A DNA stretch of 64,000 nt from CBDCHC01 sp965217075 (GTDB taxonomy: Bacteria; Pseudomonadota; Gammaproteobacteria; PS1; Pseudothioglobaceae): assembly GCA_965217075.1 (NCBI GenBank), contig CBDCHC010000001.1, forward strand, positions 124,001 through 188,000, written 5' to 3'. The notes beneath the pieces are model-generated. The model was not told the DNA's origin. It made no database searches and saw only the letters and a program-made list of their open reading frames with translations. Position 1 is the first letter of the stretch. Each line of letters opens with the position of its first letter. Positions 1 through 9,838 of the stretch are shown piece after piece. The translations under genes were made by a program, and so were the position numbers.

Positions 1-1
1 A

Positions 2-259
2 GACCTGCGTAATGTAGTTGCAAAAATGATAAATAATAATGCTACAAATGAAGAAATAATTACATTTATGACTACTAGATATGGTAATTTTGTTTCCTTT
101 AAACCACCAATAAATGTTTACACTTATTTATTATGGTTTGCTCCGCTTATTTTTATAGTATTTGCAGCACTACTTTTAGTAAGAAATAAAAAGAGCCAAT
201 ATATAAAACAAATTAATAGCGATAAAATTACCAAAGCTAAAAAATTATTAAAAAAATAA
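2..259 (+). CDS. ccmH: Cytochrome c-type biogenesis protein CcmH, C-terminal part
   Basis: The reading frame is open from the window edge, so the gene is truncated at its 5' end. The visible part starts DLRNVVAKMINNNATNEEI and continues with FMTTRYGNFVSFKPPIN, the conserved stretch after the CxxC motif in CcmH/CcmL proteins. A single membrane segment (YLLWFAPLIFIVFAALLLV) and a lysine-rich cytoplasmic tail follow. CcmH keeps apocytochrome c thiols reduced for heme attachment; its LRCxxCQ motif would lie outside the window. Its presence fits the c-type cytochromes CcoO and CcoP encoded further on. The gene ends one base before the convergent mrp gene. Confidence 0.88.
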   Translation, partial: DLRNVVAKMINNNATNEEIITFMTTRYGNFVSFKPPINVYTYLLWFAPLIFIVFAALLLVRNKKSQYIKQINSDKITKAKKLLKK

Positions 260-260
260 A

Positions 261-1322
261 CTATTCAATAGTAATATTAGGAAAAGCCGCTATATCTTTA
301 TCTGCCATAGATAATTTAGCTGTTGTTTTGCAAGCCATTTCTCTATAAATATCACTAATACGACTTTGTGGATTACTAACTACGCTAGGAGTACCATTAT
401 CAACATCTACTCTAATACCTTTTTCTAATGGTAATGCTCCAAGAAAATTAACTCCAACATCGACTGCCATTTTTTTACCACCATCTACCCCAAAAATTTC
501 CTCCTCATGCCCACATTTACTACAAATATGCATGCTCATATTTTCAATAATACCAAGAATAGGAATATTTACTTTTTCAAACATTTTTAAACCTTTTTTA
601 GCATCAAGCAAAGCAATATCTTGCGGGGTGGTAACTATAATAGCACCACTAACAGGTATTTTTTGACTAAGAGTTAACTGGGTATCACCAGTACCTGGTG
701 GTAAATCAATTATCATATAATCAATTTTACGCCATAAAGTATCACGCAATAATTGCTCTAAAGCCTGTGTTATCATTGGTCCTCTCCAAATCATAGGCGA
801 GTCTTCTGGCACTAAAAAACCTATAGACATAACTTGCAAGCCATGCGCCAAAACTGGCAATAATTTACCCTCAGCTGTACTATCTGGTTTAATCTTATCA
901 ACACCTAACATTTTTGGCAAACTTGGTCCATAAATATCAGCATCCAGTAAAGCAACTTTAGCTCCTTCTTTTTGTAACGCTAATGCTAAATTTACTGCAG
1001 TGGTTGATTTACCAACGCCACCTTTGCCAGAAGCTATAGCTATAATATTTTTAACTTCTGCTAATTTATCAACCCCTTTTTGTGTTACATAATTAGCTAT
1101 TTTTGTAGTTATATTAATCTTAGCATTAGTTATTTTATCTAATATCTTGTTTTTTAATGTTTTATGATAACTATCACATGGGTAATTAATAATTAAATTA
1201 ATAATTACTTCACCATTATTTATATCAATACTATCAATATTTTTAGCTATATCTTCATTGGTGTAATCATCTTTAATTGTAGTTAAAAGTTGCTTAATTT
1301 TTTCCTTGTTATAATCACCCAT
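261..1322 (-). CDS. apbC: Mrp/ApbC-family iron-sulfur cluster carrier ATPase
   Basis: A 353-residue P-loop protein. Residues 1-80 resemble the MIP18/DUF59 domain found in bacterial Mrp. The deviant Walker A motif GKGGVGKST is at about 99-107, followed by LLDADIYGPSLP and the switch region DLPPGTGDTQLTL. A CxxC pair (CSKC) near residue 265 can bind a bridging Fe-S cluster at the dimer interface. Known family role: loading or transferring Fe-S clusters to apoproteins in the cytosol. The start is the only good one; no clear ribosome-binding site precedes it. It is convergent with ccmH and divergent from secA. Full length for the family. Confidence 0.92.
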   Translation of the reverse strand: MGDYNKEKIKQLLTTIKDDYTNEDIAKNIDSIDINNGEVIINLIINYPCDSYHKTLKNKILDKITNAKINITTKIANYVTQKGVDKLAEVKNIIAIASGKGGVGKSTTAVNLALALQKEGAKVALLDADIYGPSLPKMLGVDKIKPDSTAEGKLLPVLAHGLQVMSIGFLVPEDSPMIWRGPMITQALEQLLRDTLWRKIDYMIIDLPPGTGDTQLTLSQKIPVSGAIIVTTPQDIALLDAKKGLKMFEKVNIPILGIIENMSMHICSKCGHEEEIFGVDGGKKMAVDVGVNFLGALPLEKGIRVDVDNGTPSVVSNPQSRISDIYREMACKTTAKLSMADKDIAAFPNITIE

Positions 1323-1427
1323 ATAAAATACTATTTATAAAAATTTCAAATTTTACTCTATCAAACATCATTTTAAACTTATAATTTATGGGAAAATATT
1401 GTGTTTATTATATATATAATATAAATT

Positions 1428-4040
1428 ATGCTTATTAAAATTATTAGCAAAATTATTGGCAATAGAAACGATAGAGTCCTTAAAGAATATAGCAAAATTG
1501 TAGAAAATATTAATTCTTATAACGATAAATTAACAACTATTAGCAATCAGGAATTATTAGAAAAAACTACTATTTTAAAAAAAAGACTTAAAAATGGTGA
1601 AACATTAGACAATATTTTAGCTGAAGCTTTTGCTGTTATCCGTGAGGCTAGTTCTCGTATTCTAAATTTACGTCATTTTGATGTACAATTATTAGGAGGC
1701 ATTGCATTGCATTATGGCAAAATTGCAGAAATGGCAACTGGTGAGGGAAAAACATTGGTTGCTACCTTAGCAGCTTATCTTAATGCGCTAACTGGCAATA
1801 GCGTTCATATTGTTACTGTAAATGATTATTTAGCAAAAAGAGATGGCAATGAAATGGGGCAATTATTTACATTTATGCAACTTTCTGTTGGTATTGTAAC
1901 TGCAGATATGGATGATAATGATAAAAAATTAGCTTATAAGTCTGATATTATATATGCTACAAATAATGAACTTGGTTTTGATTACTTACGTGATAATATG
2001 GCGTTTGATTTAGACCAAAAAAATCAACAGGTACTTAATTTTGCTATTATTGATGAAGTAGATTCTATTTTAATAGATGAGGCTAGAACTCCTCTAATAA
2101 TATCTGGTCCTGCTGATGATTATTCTAAAATTTATTATGCGATTAATACAATTATTAATGAGTTTAGTGAGCAAATAGAAAGCGGCACTGGCAAAGATTT
2201 AGTGGTAGAAATTGCTGGTGACTATATTAAAGATGAAAAACATAAAAATATATTCTTAACTGATGATGGGCACATTAAAGCAGAAAGGTTACTTATAAAA
2301 CAAGGTGTGCTATTAAGTGATGATGATTTATATGATAGCAAAAATATTCTTTTAGTACAACATTTAAACTCTGCTCTTAGGGCGCATATACTTTATCAAA
2401 AAGATACAGATTATATTGTTAAGGACGATGAAATTGTTATAGTAGATGAATTTACAGGCAGAGCAACACCTGGTAGAAGATGGTCTGGCGGCCTACATCA
2501 AGCAATTGAAGCTAAAGAAAACGTTAGTATTAAAAAAGAAAATCAGACTTTAGCTTCTATTACTTTTCAAAATTATTTTCGTTTATATAAAAAATTAAGT
2601 GGCATGACAGGAACAGCCATAACTGAAGCTGCTGAATTAAATGATATTTATAAGTTAGAAGTTATAATAATACCATCAAATAAACCATCAAAAAGAGCTG
2701 ATCATAGTGATTTAGTTTATATGTCTGCTGAAGAAAAATTAACTGCTATAGCTAAGGATGTAATCTATTGTAATACAAAATCCCAGCCTGTATTAATTGG
2801 CACTAGTAGTATTGAAAATTCTGAAATTATCTCTAGATTATTAACTAAAAATAAAATAAAACACGCTGTTTTAAATGCCAAACAACATGAAAAAGAAGCA
2901 GAAATTATTGCTAAAGCTGGAGCACCGTGCTCTGTTACCATTGCTACTAATATGGCAGGCAGAGGAACTGATATAGTTTTAGGTGGTAAATTAACTAAAA
3001 ATAATGAAGATAAATGGCAAGAACTACATCAGCAAGTAATTGATGCTGGTGGTTTGCATATTATTGGTACAGAAAGAAATGAATCGCGTAGAGTTGATAA
3101 TCAATTACGAGGCCGTAGCGGCAGACAAGGAGATGTTGGTTCTACAAGATTTTATTTAAGCTTAGAGGATAATTTAATGCGTATATTTGCTTCAGAAAAA
3201 ATGGCAGCAATTATGCAAAAACTTGGTATGAAAAAAGGTGAGTCTATTGAGCATAAAATGATTAATCGTGCTATTGAAGGTGCTCAAAGAAAAGTTGAAG
3301 CAATGAATTATGATAATAGAAAAAATCTGCTTAAATACGATGATATAGCTAATGACCAGCGTAAAATAATTTATTCTTTGCGTAATGAAATAATAACATC
3401 TAATAATATTTATGATAGATTTACTAAGATGCGTAATAGTAGTGTTAGTGACTTAGTTAATAGTTATTTAAATACTAATATTGCAGAAGATGAATGGGAT
3501 ATCGAAGGTTTGTATAATTCTCTTAAAGCAGACTTTGCTATTGATATATCACTACAACAATATTTAGACGATAAAGCTGAAGTAGTAGAAATAATAAATA
3601 ACATTCTAAATAAACTATCTGCAATATATAAAACAAAAGAAATATTGGTGGGTGAAGAGCAAATGCGTTTATTTGAAAAAGCTATAATGTTACAAATATT
3701 AGATCATAACTGGAAGGAGCACTTAAATTCTATGGATTATCTTAGACAAAGTATTAATCTTCGTAGTTATGCACAAAAAAATCCAATTCAAGAATATAAA
3801 GAGGAGTCTTTTATTATGTTTGAAGAACTATTATTAACTATTAAAACTGAAACTGTAAAATTTTTATCTACAGTTAATGTCAATGAAGCAGAGCAGCCAC
3901 AAGAAAAAGAACAAAAATTAAGTTACAATAATGATAACAATATAACTAATCAGAATCATAAAAATACTAAGGTTGGTAGAAATGACCCTTGTCCTTGTGG
4001 TTCTGGTAAAAAATATAAAAAATGTCATTACAAACGTTAA
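1428..4040 (+). CDS. secA: Preprotein translocase ATPase SecA
   Basis: An 870-residue SecA of normal length. Walker A is at 103-109 (ATGEGKT) and the DEVDSILIDEARTP motif near residue 210. The second helicase domain shows NMAGRGTDIVLGG and GRSGRQGDVG, and the helical scaffold contains MxxLDHNWKEHL. The C-terminal SEC-C zinc motif CPCGSGKKYKKCH (855-867) is complete, so SecB/phospholipid interaction should be retained. It drives export of the many signal-peptide proteins in this window through SecYEG. The end overlaps the start of anmK by 19 bases, suggesting a secA-anmK-mfd transcription unit. Confidence 0.97.
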   Translation: MLIKIISKIIGNRNDRVLKEYSKIVENINSYNDKLTTISNQELLEKTTILKKRLKNGETLDNILAEAFAVIREASSRILNLRHFDVQLLGGIALHYGKIAEMATGEGKTLVATLAAYLNALTGNSVHIVTVNDYLAKRDGNEMGQLFTFMQLSVGIVTADMDDNDKKLAYKSDIIYATNNELGFDYLRDNMAFDLDQKNQQVLNFAIIDEVDSILIDEARTPLIISGPADDYSKIYYAINTIINEFSEQIESGTGKDLVVEIAGDYIKDEKHKNIFLTDDGHIKAERLLIKQGVLLSDDDLYDSKNILLVQHLNSALRAHILYQKDTDYIVKDDEIVIVDEFTGRATPGRRWSGGLHQAIEAKENVSIKKENQTLASITFQNYFRLYKKLSGMTGTAITEAAELNDIYKLEVIIIPSNKPSKRADHSDLVYMSAEEKLTAIAKDVIYCNTKSQPVLIGTSSIENSEIISRLLTKNKIKHAVLNAKQHEKEAEIIAKAGAPCSVTIATNMAGRGTDIVLGGKLTKNNEDKWQELHQQVIDAGGLHIIGTERNESRRVDNQLRGRSGRQGDVGSTRFYLSLEDNLMRIFASEKMAAIMQKLGMKKGESIEHKMINRAIEGAQRKVEAMNYDNRKNLLKYDDIANDQRKIIYSLRNEIITSNNIYDRFTKMRNSSVSDLVNSYLNTNIAEDEWDIEGLYNSLKADFAIDISLQQYLDDKAEVVEIINNILNKLSAIYKTKEILVGEEQMRLFEKAIMLQILDHNWKEHLNSMDYLRQSINLRSYAQKNPIQEYKEESFIMFEELLLTIKTETVKFLSTVNVNEAEQPQEKEQKLSYNNDNNITNQNHKNTKVGRNDPCPCGSGKKYKKCHYKR

Positions 4041-5101
4041 AAAAAAATAACTATAATTATTATATAGGCCTTATGTCTGGTACCAGCGTAGACGGCGTTG
4101 ATTGTGCTATAGTTGATTTTGCTAATAATCAAGTTATTGCTACAAAATATCAACAATATAGTGCGGAATTTAAAACCATAATTCGCACTATAAATAATAA
4201 TATTTCTTTACAAAAAATAGCTACTATTGACAATAAGATTGCTACTATTTTTGCTAATACCATTATTGACTTACTTAAAATAGAAAATATAAATACTAAA
4301 CAAATTATAGCAATAGGGTCACATGGTCATACTATTTATCATCATGGCAGAAAATATAGCTGGCAAATTGGCGATGCTAATATAATTGCTAAAAAAACTA
4401 ATATTACAGTGGTATCTGACTTTCGTAGGGCAGATATAGCTCTTGGTGGCGAAGGCGCGCCTCTTACTCCAAAATATCATGCATATTTATTAAAAAATAA
4501 TGATGGCATAATAATTAATTTAGGGGGGATTGCCAATATAACTAAAATTAAAAATAATAAAATAATAGGCTTTGACAGTGGTCCAGCAAATACTCTTATT
4601 GATAATTACATGTTTGAGCATACAGGAATTACTTTTGATAAAAATGGTGATTTTGCTAAAAGTGGTATTATTATCAATGAATTGTTACAAAAATTATTGG
4701 CTGATAAATATTTTGCTATAACTGACATTAAAAGCACAGGAGTAGAATATTTTAATTTAACATGGTTAAATAAATTTCTAAAAAATAAATATAAAAAACA
4801 AGATATTATTAGAACTTTGGTTGAACTAACTGCTTTAACTATTAGCTATCACATAAATAATGATGTATATTTATGTGGTGGTGGTGTACATAATTTATTT
4901 TTAGTAGAAAGATTAAAAATATTAAATAAAAAATATAAAATATTAACTACTAATGATTTAGGAGTTAATGTTGATTTTGTTGAAGCAGTTGCTTTTGCTT
5001 ATTTTGCTAAATTACGTTTAGAAAATAAAACAGCAAATATACCAAGTGTAACTGGCGCTACAAACACAACCACGCTTGGCGCTATTTATAATAGTGAATA
5101 A
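4022..5101 (+). CDS. anmK: Anhydro-N-acetylmuramic acid kinase AnmK
   Basis: A 359-residue sugar kinase of the ASKHA fold. The N-terminal GLMSGTSVDGVDCAIVDF is the AnmK/UPF0075 signature. GSHGHTIYHH, the catalytic-region DFRRADIALGGEGAPL, INLGGIANIT and FDSGPANTLID follow in the usual order, with a late CGGGVHN motif. AnmK phosphorylates and opens 1,6-anhydroMurNAc to MurNAc-6-P during peptidoglycan recycling. The substrate would be produced by lytic transglycosylases such as the MltD encoded at 36.9 kb. The start lies inside the secA zinc-motif codons, so the two genes are probably translationally coupled. Confidence 0.95.
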   Translation: MSLQTLKKNNYNYYIGLMSGTSVDGVDCAIVDFANNQVIATKYQQYSAEFKTIIRTINNNISLQKIATIDNKIATIFANTIIDLLKIENINTKQIIAIGSHGHTIYHHGRKYSWQIGDANIIAKKTNITVVSDFRRADIALGGEGAPLTPKYHAYLLKNNDGIIINLGGIANITKIKNNKIIGFDSGPANTLIDNYMFEHTGITFDKNGDFAKSGIIINELLQKLLADKYFAITDIKSTGVEYFNLTWLNKFLKNKYKKQDIIRTLVELTALTISYHINNDVYLCGGGVHNLFLVERLKILNKKYKILTTNDLGVNVDFVEAVAFAYFAKLRLENKTANIPSVTGATNTTTLGAIYNSE

Positions 5102-8100
5102 AATATACTGGGGGGAGTTATGTGGCTCTAATAAAACACTTGAAATTATTAATTTTTGTAAGAAAAATAATTCTGTAGTGCTTTTTATAGCTGATAATAT
5201 TAAAGATGAACATCAAATATTAAATGAGCTAAATTTTTATACAGGTGATTTAAAGGTTCTGCATTTTGCTAATTATGAAATATTGCCATTTGATAGTATA
5301 GCACCACATCAAGATATAATTAGTAATAGAATTAAAACATTAAACACACTAACAAATACGACTAAAAATACTATTGTAGTTACTACAATTGAATCTTTGC
5401 TAACAAAACTTAGTCCTAAAGAATTTATCCAGCAAAATAATTTACATCTTAAAGTTGGCGACATTTTAAACTTAACTACCTTTAGTACTGCATTAATAAA
5501 CTCTACTTATTTAAAAGTAAATACTGTTACCAATAAAGGAGAGTTTAGCATTAGAGGTGAAGTTATTGATATTTATCCAGTTAGTGCTAAAAATGGTATT
5601 AGAATAAATTTGTTTGATAACGAAATTGAAAATATAAATCTATTTGACATAAGTACACAATTATCAATTAAAGAAATTAAAACTATTTGCCTATTAAATG
5701 CTAAAGAATTTCCTTTTGATATGGCAGCAAGAAATAAGTTTTTAAAAAATTATTATCAATATTTTAACACTAAAGATAGAGTTTATAATGCTATTGATAA
5801 TAATAGAATTCCAAATGGGATTGAATTTTATCTACCATTATTCTTTGATAATACTAATTCACTATTAGATTATTTGCCAGATAATAGTCTTATTTATTAT
5901 AAAAAATATTTAAGCAATAAAGTAGATGATATATTACAACAAATTAACGCTGCCCATCTGAATGCAAAGTCTATTGCAAGCAACAATATTCTTAAGGTAG
6001 ATAATGTTTATTATAAAAAAAATGAATTATTTGCCACTCTTAATAAATTTAAACAAATAATATATCAAACTAATAAAACTGAAAATGGTAATAATTTTTC
6101 CAATAAAATATTACCATCTCTTTTAGTGCAACATAATTCGCTGATAAAATTAGAAAATTTTCTTACTAATATTACACAAAAAGTGCTAATATTATGTAAC
6201 TCAATAGTTAGAACAAATATATTATTAAACTTACTTAAAATAGCTATTAAACCGGTACAAAGCTACCAAGAATTTAATTTAAGTACAGCGCAAATTAATA
6301 TTATTGCACATAATATTAATGGTGGTTTTATTACTAAAAATATTGTAATTATTACTGAAAATGATATATTTGGTAATACTGTAACTACCCAGAAAACACG
6401 ACAAAAATCTAAACATAAAGATTTTAATGAAGCAATAGCAAATATTATTGAAATTAAAAAAAATGACTTAGTAGTTCATGAATATTATGGAATTGGTAGA
6501 TATTTAGGATTGCAAATACAAGAAATTGATGCTGTAAAAAATGATTTTATTAGTATAGTATATGATGGTGGTAGTAAACTTATGCTGCCAGTTGATGATA
6601 TAAATTTAATTTCTCGCTATTATAATAGCAATAATACTCAGTTACATAAATTAGGCGGACAAGCTTGGGCAAAAATTAAAAAAAGAGCGGTAGAATCAAT
6701 GCGCGATATTGCTAGTGAATTATTAGAAATATATGCTAATAGAGAACTAAGTAATGGTTTTGCCAATCAAAAACCAACTGATGCTTATAATAATTTTGTT
6801 GCTAATTTTAAATTTGAAGAAACAAAAGATCAAACAACAGCAATAGCAGAAGTTTTAGCTGACATGTTAGACAAAAAACCTATGGATAGGTTAATATGTG
6901 GTGATGTTGGTTTTGGTAAAACAGAGATTGCTATGCGCAGTGCTTTTATAGCTGTAGAAAATAATTCACAGGTAATATTATTAGTGCCAACCACTTTACT
7001 TGCTAATCAGCACTATCACTCTTTTATTGATAGATTTAATAACTATGCTATTAATATAGCTGTTTTATCTCGTTTTCAAAGCGTAAAGGAACAACAACAA
7101 ATAAAAACAAAACTTGCTGATGGCAAAATTGACATTATAATTGGTACCCATAAACTATTACAAAAAAATATAAAATATAAAAACTTAGGTTTAATTATAA
7201 TTGACGAGGAGCATCGTTTTGGTGTTAGTCAAAAAGAACAATTAAAAAGTCTTCGTTATCAATGTGATATTTTAAGTATGAGCGCTACCCCTATTCCTCG
7301 TACACTTAATTTAACTCTTGGTTCGCTTAGAGATATATCTATTATTAATACTCCACCAAAAGGTAGAGTTGCTATTAAAACCTTATTATGTGAATTTAAT
7401 AAAAAAATAATAAAAGAGGCTATACATAGGGAACTACATAGAGATGGTCAAGTATTTTTTCTTCATAACGACATTAATTCTATAAATAATATTGCTAATT
7501 ATTTAACAGAATTATTCAATGGCAATATTAAAATTAGAGTAGCTCATGGAAAAATGCCAAATAATGAATTAAATGCTATTATGGATGATTTTTATCATCA
7601 AAGATTTAATATACTTGTCTGTAGTACAATAATTGAAACAGGAATTGACATACCAACAGCTAATACAATAATTATTAATGATGCTAATAATTTCGGCCTC
7701 TCTCAATTACACCAATTACGTGGCAGAGTTGGTAGAAGTCATCATAAAGCTTATGCTTATTTGTTAGTAAAATCTCTTTATAATTTAAATGAAAAAGCTA
7801 AAAAACGCTTAGATGCTATTTCGTCATTAGAAGAGCTAGGTTCAGGATTTATGATAGCAAATCATGATCTAGAAATTCGTGGTGCTGGAGATATTTTAGG
7901 TAAAAAACAAAGTGGTAAAATTAGTGAAATTGGCTTTAATTTATATTATGATTTATTAGATAGAACAATAACAAGCCTTAAAGCAGGAAAAGATATAGAT
8001 TTATCTAATAATAAAGTTACTATAGATACTGGAATTTCTTGCATTATTCCAGATAGTTATATTGCTGATATTTGTATTAGATTATCATTTTATAGAAAAA

Positions 8101-8444
8101 TAAATACGGCAAAAGATGAAGAGTTAAAAGATTTACAAATGGAGTTAATTGATAGATTTGGTATGCTACCAGATAGTGTAAAAAATCTATTTGCCAAACA
8201 TTTACTTAAAAATATATGCTTGAATATTGGAGTGCATAATATTAATATGTTTAAAGATAGAGTAATTATTATTTTTAACGAACATACAGCTATAAATTTT
8301 AATAAAATGATTGCAATTATTCAAACTCAAACACAAAATTATAAATTAAAAAATAATTCTACTTTAATTTATATTAATAAAATGCCTGCTGATATTAATA
8401 GAATACTAATTGTAGAAAAAATATTATTACAGTTAAAAAATTAA
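5094..8444 (+). CDS. mfd: Transcription-repair coupling factor Mfd
   Basis: A protein of about 1116 residues with the full Mfd layout. The UvrB-like N-terminal domain starts at WGELCGSNKTLEI and includes LPFDSIAPHQDIISNRI. The RNA polymerase-interacting/CarD-like domain includes VVHEYYGIGRYLGL. The superfamily 2 helicase has Walker A GDVGFGKTE, DEEHRFGV and LSMSATPIPRTL, and the RecG-like TRG end follows. It removes stalled RNA polymerase and recruits UvrA. No ATG suits: I chose GTG at 5094, which overlaps the anmK stop by 8 bases. TTG at 5076 is the alternative. Neither has a clear ribosome-binding site, so coupling to anmK is likely. Confidence 0.95.
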   Translation: MNKIYWGELCGSNKTLEIINFCKKNNSVVLFIADNIKDEHQILNELNFYTGDLKVLHFANYEILPFDSIAPHQDIISNRIKTLNTLTNTTKNTIVVTTIESLLTKLSPKEFIQQNNLHLKVGDILNLTTFSTALINSTYLKVNTVTNKGEFSIRGEVIDIYPVSAKNGIRINLFDNEIENINLFDISTQLSIKEIKTICLLNAKEFPFDMAARNKFLKNYYQYFNTKDRVYNAIDNNRIPNGIEFYLPLFFDNTNSLLDYLPDNSLIYYKKYLSNKVDDILQQINAAHLNAKSIASNNILKVDNVYYKKNELFATLNKFKQIIYQTNKTENGNNFSNKILPSLLVQHNSLIKLENFLTNITQKVLILCNSIVRTNILLNLLKIAIKPVQSYQEFNLSTAQINIIAHNINGGFITKNIVIITENDIFGNTVTTQKTRQKSKHKDFNEAIANIIEIKKNDLVVHEYYGIGRYLGLQIQEIDAVKNDFISIVYDGGSKLMLPVDDINLISRYYNSNNTQLHKLGGQAWAKIKKRAVESMRDIASELLEIYANRELSNGFANQKPTDAYNNFVANFKFEETKDQTTAIAEVLADMLDKKPMDRLICGDVGFGKTEIAMRSAFIAVENNSQVILLVPTTLLANQHYHSFIDRFNNYAINIAVLSRFQSVKEQQQIKTKLADGKIDIIIGTHKLLQKNIKYKNLGLIIIDEEHRFGVSQKEQLKSLRYQCDILSMSATPIPRTLNLTLGSLRDISIINTPPKGRVAIKTLLCEFNKKIIKEAIHRELHRDGQVFFLHNDINSINNIANYLTELFNGNIKIRVAHGKMPNNELNAIMDDFYHQRFNILVCSTIIETGIDIPTANTIIINDANNFGLSQLHQLRGRVGRSHHKAYAYLLVKSLYNLNEKAKKRLDAISSLEELGSGFMIANHDLEIRGAGDILGKKQSGKISEIGFNLYYDLLDRTITSLKAGKDIDLSNNKVTIDTGISCIIPDSYIADICIRLSFYRKINTAKDEELKDLQMELIDRFGMLPDSVKNLFAKHLLKNICLNIGVHNINMFKDRVIIIFNEHTAINFNKMIAIIQTQTQNYKLKNNSTLIYINKMPADINRILIVEKILLQLKN

Positions 8445-8450
8445 TAAAAA

Positions 8451-9827
8451 TTACGAATAATTTATTAAAATCATTTTATGCTCAAGCATATCATGCATAG
8501 TATAACTAATACCGCCAATACCATAACCAGAATGTTTACGACCTGCAAATGGCATCCAATCAACTCTAAAAGTAGTATGGTTATTTATCATTACTGCTGA
8601 TGCTTGAATTTTTTTTGTATATTTTATTGCTGATTTAATATCATCTGTCCAAACACTAGCCTGAAAAGCAACATCTAAGCTATTAGCAATAGCAATAGCG
8701 TTATTTATATCATTATAACTATAAATACATATAACTGGACCAAAAATCTCAGTAATAGATACCTTAGAGTTTTTATGTGGGTTAAGCAATACAGTGGGTT
8801 CATAACAAACATTACCAATACGTTTGCCGCCAGTTATAAGCTCTGCACCTTCTGCTATAGCCTCATTTACTATCTTTTCTACTCTATCTACTTCCGTGCT
8901 ACTAATCAGTGGACCAACATCAGTCTTTTCATCTGCAGCATCTCCTATAATTAACTTATTGGCTTCATTAGCAATTTTAATAGCTATTTTTTTAGCTTGA
9001 TTTTTATTAATAAATACTTTTTGGGCTGATACACAAACTTGACCTGCATGATAAAAAGCTGCTTTAACTAAGCCTGTAACAAAACCATTCACATCATTGT
9101 AATTATCAAAAATAACTGGAGCAACACCGCCATGTTCCAATGCACAACGCACTCCTTTAGCTAACTTTGCCTTTAACATCCACCCTACTTTGCTAGAACC
9201 AATAAAACTAAAAAATGCAATTCTTTTATCTGTTACTAATTTTTCTGCTAAATAATTATCAACTAATGCAACCTGTAAATAGCCATTTTTAAGACCTGTT
9301 TTCATAACTAATTTAGCAAACAATAATGCACATAAAGGAGTGTTGGCAGCCGGTTTTATGATAATAGGACAACCAGTTGCAATAGCTGGCACTACCTGAT
9401 GAATAATTAAATTAAGGGGATGATTAAAAGCACTAATTGCTATTACAATGCCAATTGGCTCCATTGTAGTAAATGCAATATTATTTTGCGATGCTTCAGT
9501 TAATTCCATTGGCACTTCAACGCCTTTAATATTTTGTACTGCAGCTAGGGCAATTCTTATACCATCAATGGCTCTTATTACCTCTACCTTAGCATCTTTT
9601 AAAGGTTTACCACCTTCATCAGCAATTAAACGTGTGAATTCACCACTATGTTGTTGTAATAAGATTTTTAATTTTTCTAAAACTTTTATACGTTCATACT
9701 TAGCTAAATAATGATTTTTATATAAATTATCCGCCACACACAACATATTTTCTACATCATTTTCATTGTGTAACGTTAATTCTTGCAGGATTTTACCGCT
9801 ATATTTTTGTTTTATTGTTAAAGACAT
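8451..9827 (-). CDS. NAD(P)-dependent aldehyde dehydrogenase
   Basis: A 458-residue ALDH-superfamily enzyme. Visible motifs are AISAFNHPLNLIIHQVVPAI with IIIKPAANTPL (cofactor binding), FSFIGSSKVGW (Rossmann glycine motif), the catalytic glutamate in LEHGG and the nucleophilic cysteine in GQVCVSAQ. EIFGPVICIY and the C-terminal FAGRKHSGYGIGG complete the fold. The sequence is closest in style to lactaldehyde/glyceraldehyde-type dehydrogenases, but the substrate cannot be read from it. It follows the ThDP-enzyme gene on the same strand after 11 bases, so the two probably form an operon in which one makes and the other oxidises an aldehyde (inference). Confidence 0.88.
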   Translation of the reverse strand: MSLTIKQKYSGKILQELTLHNENDVENMLCVADNLYKNHYLAKYERIKVLEKLKILLQQHSGEFTRLIADEGGKPLKDAKVEVIRAIDGIRIALAAVQNIKGVEVPMELTEASQNNIAFTTMEPIGIVIAISAFNHPLNLIIHQVVPAIATGCPIIIKPAANTPLCALLFAKLVMKTGLKNGYLQVALVDNYLAEKLVTDKRIAFFSFIGSSKVGWMLKAKLAKGVRCALEHGGVAPVIFDNYNDVNGFVTGLVKAAFYHAGQVCVSAQKVFINKNQAKKIAIKIANEANKLIIGDAADEKTDVGPLISSTEVDRVEKIVNEAIAEGAELITGGKRIGNVCYEPTVLLNPHKNSKVSITEIFGPVICIYSYNDINNAIAIANSLDVAFQASVWTDDIKSAIKYTKKIQASAVMINNHTTFRVDWMPFAGRKHSGYGIGGISYTMHDMLEHKMILINYS

Positions 9828-9838
9828 TATTTTTCTTA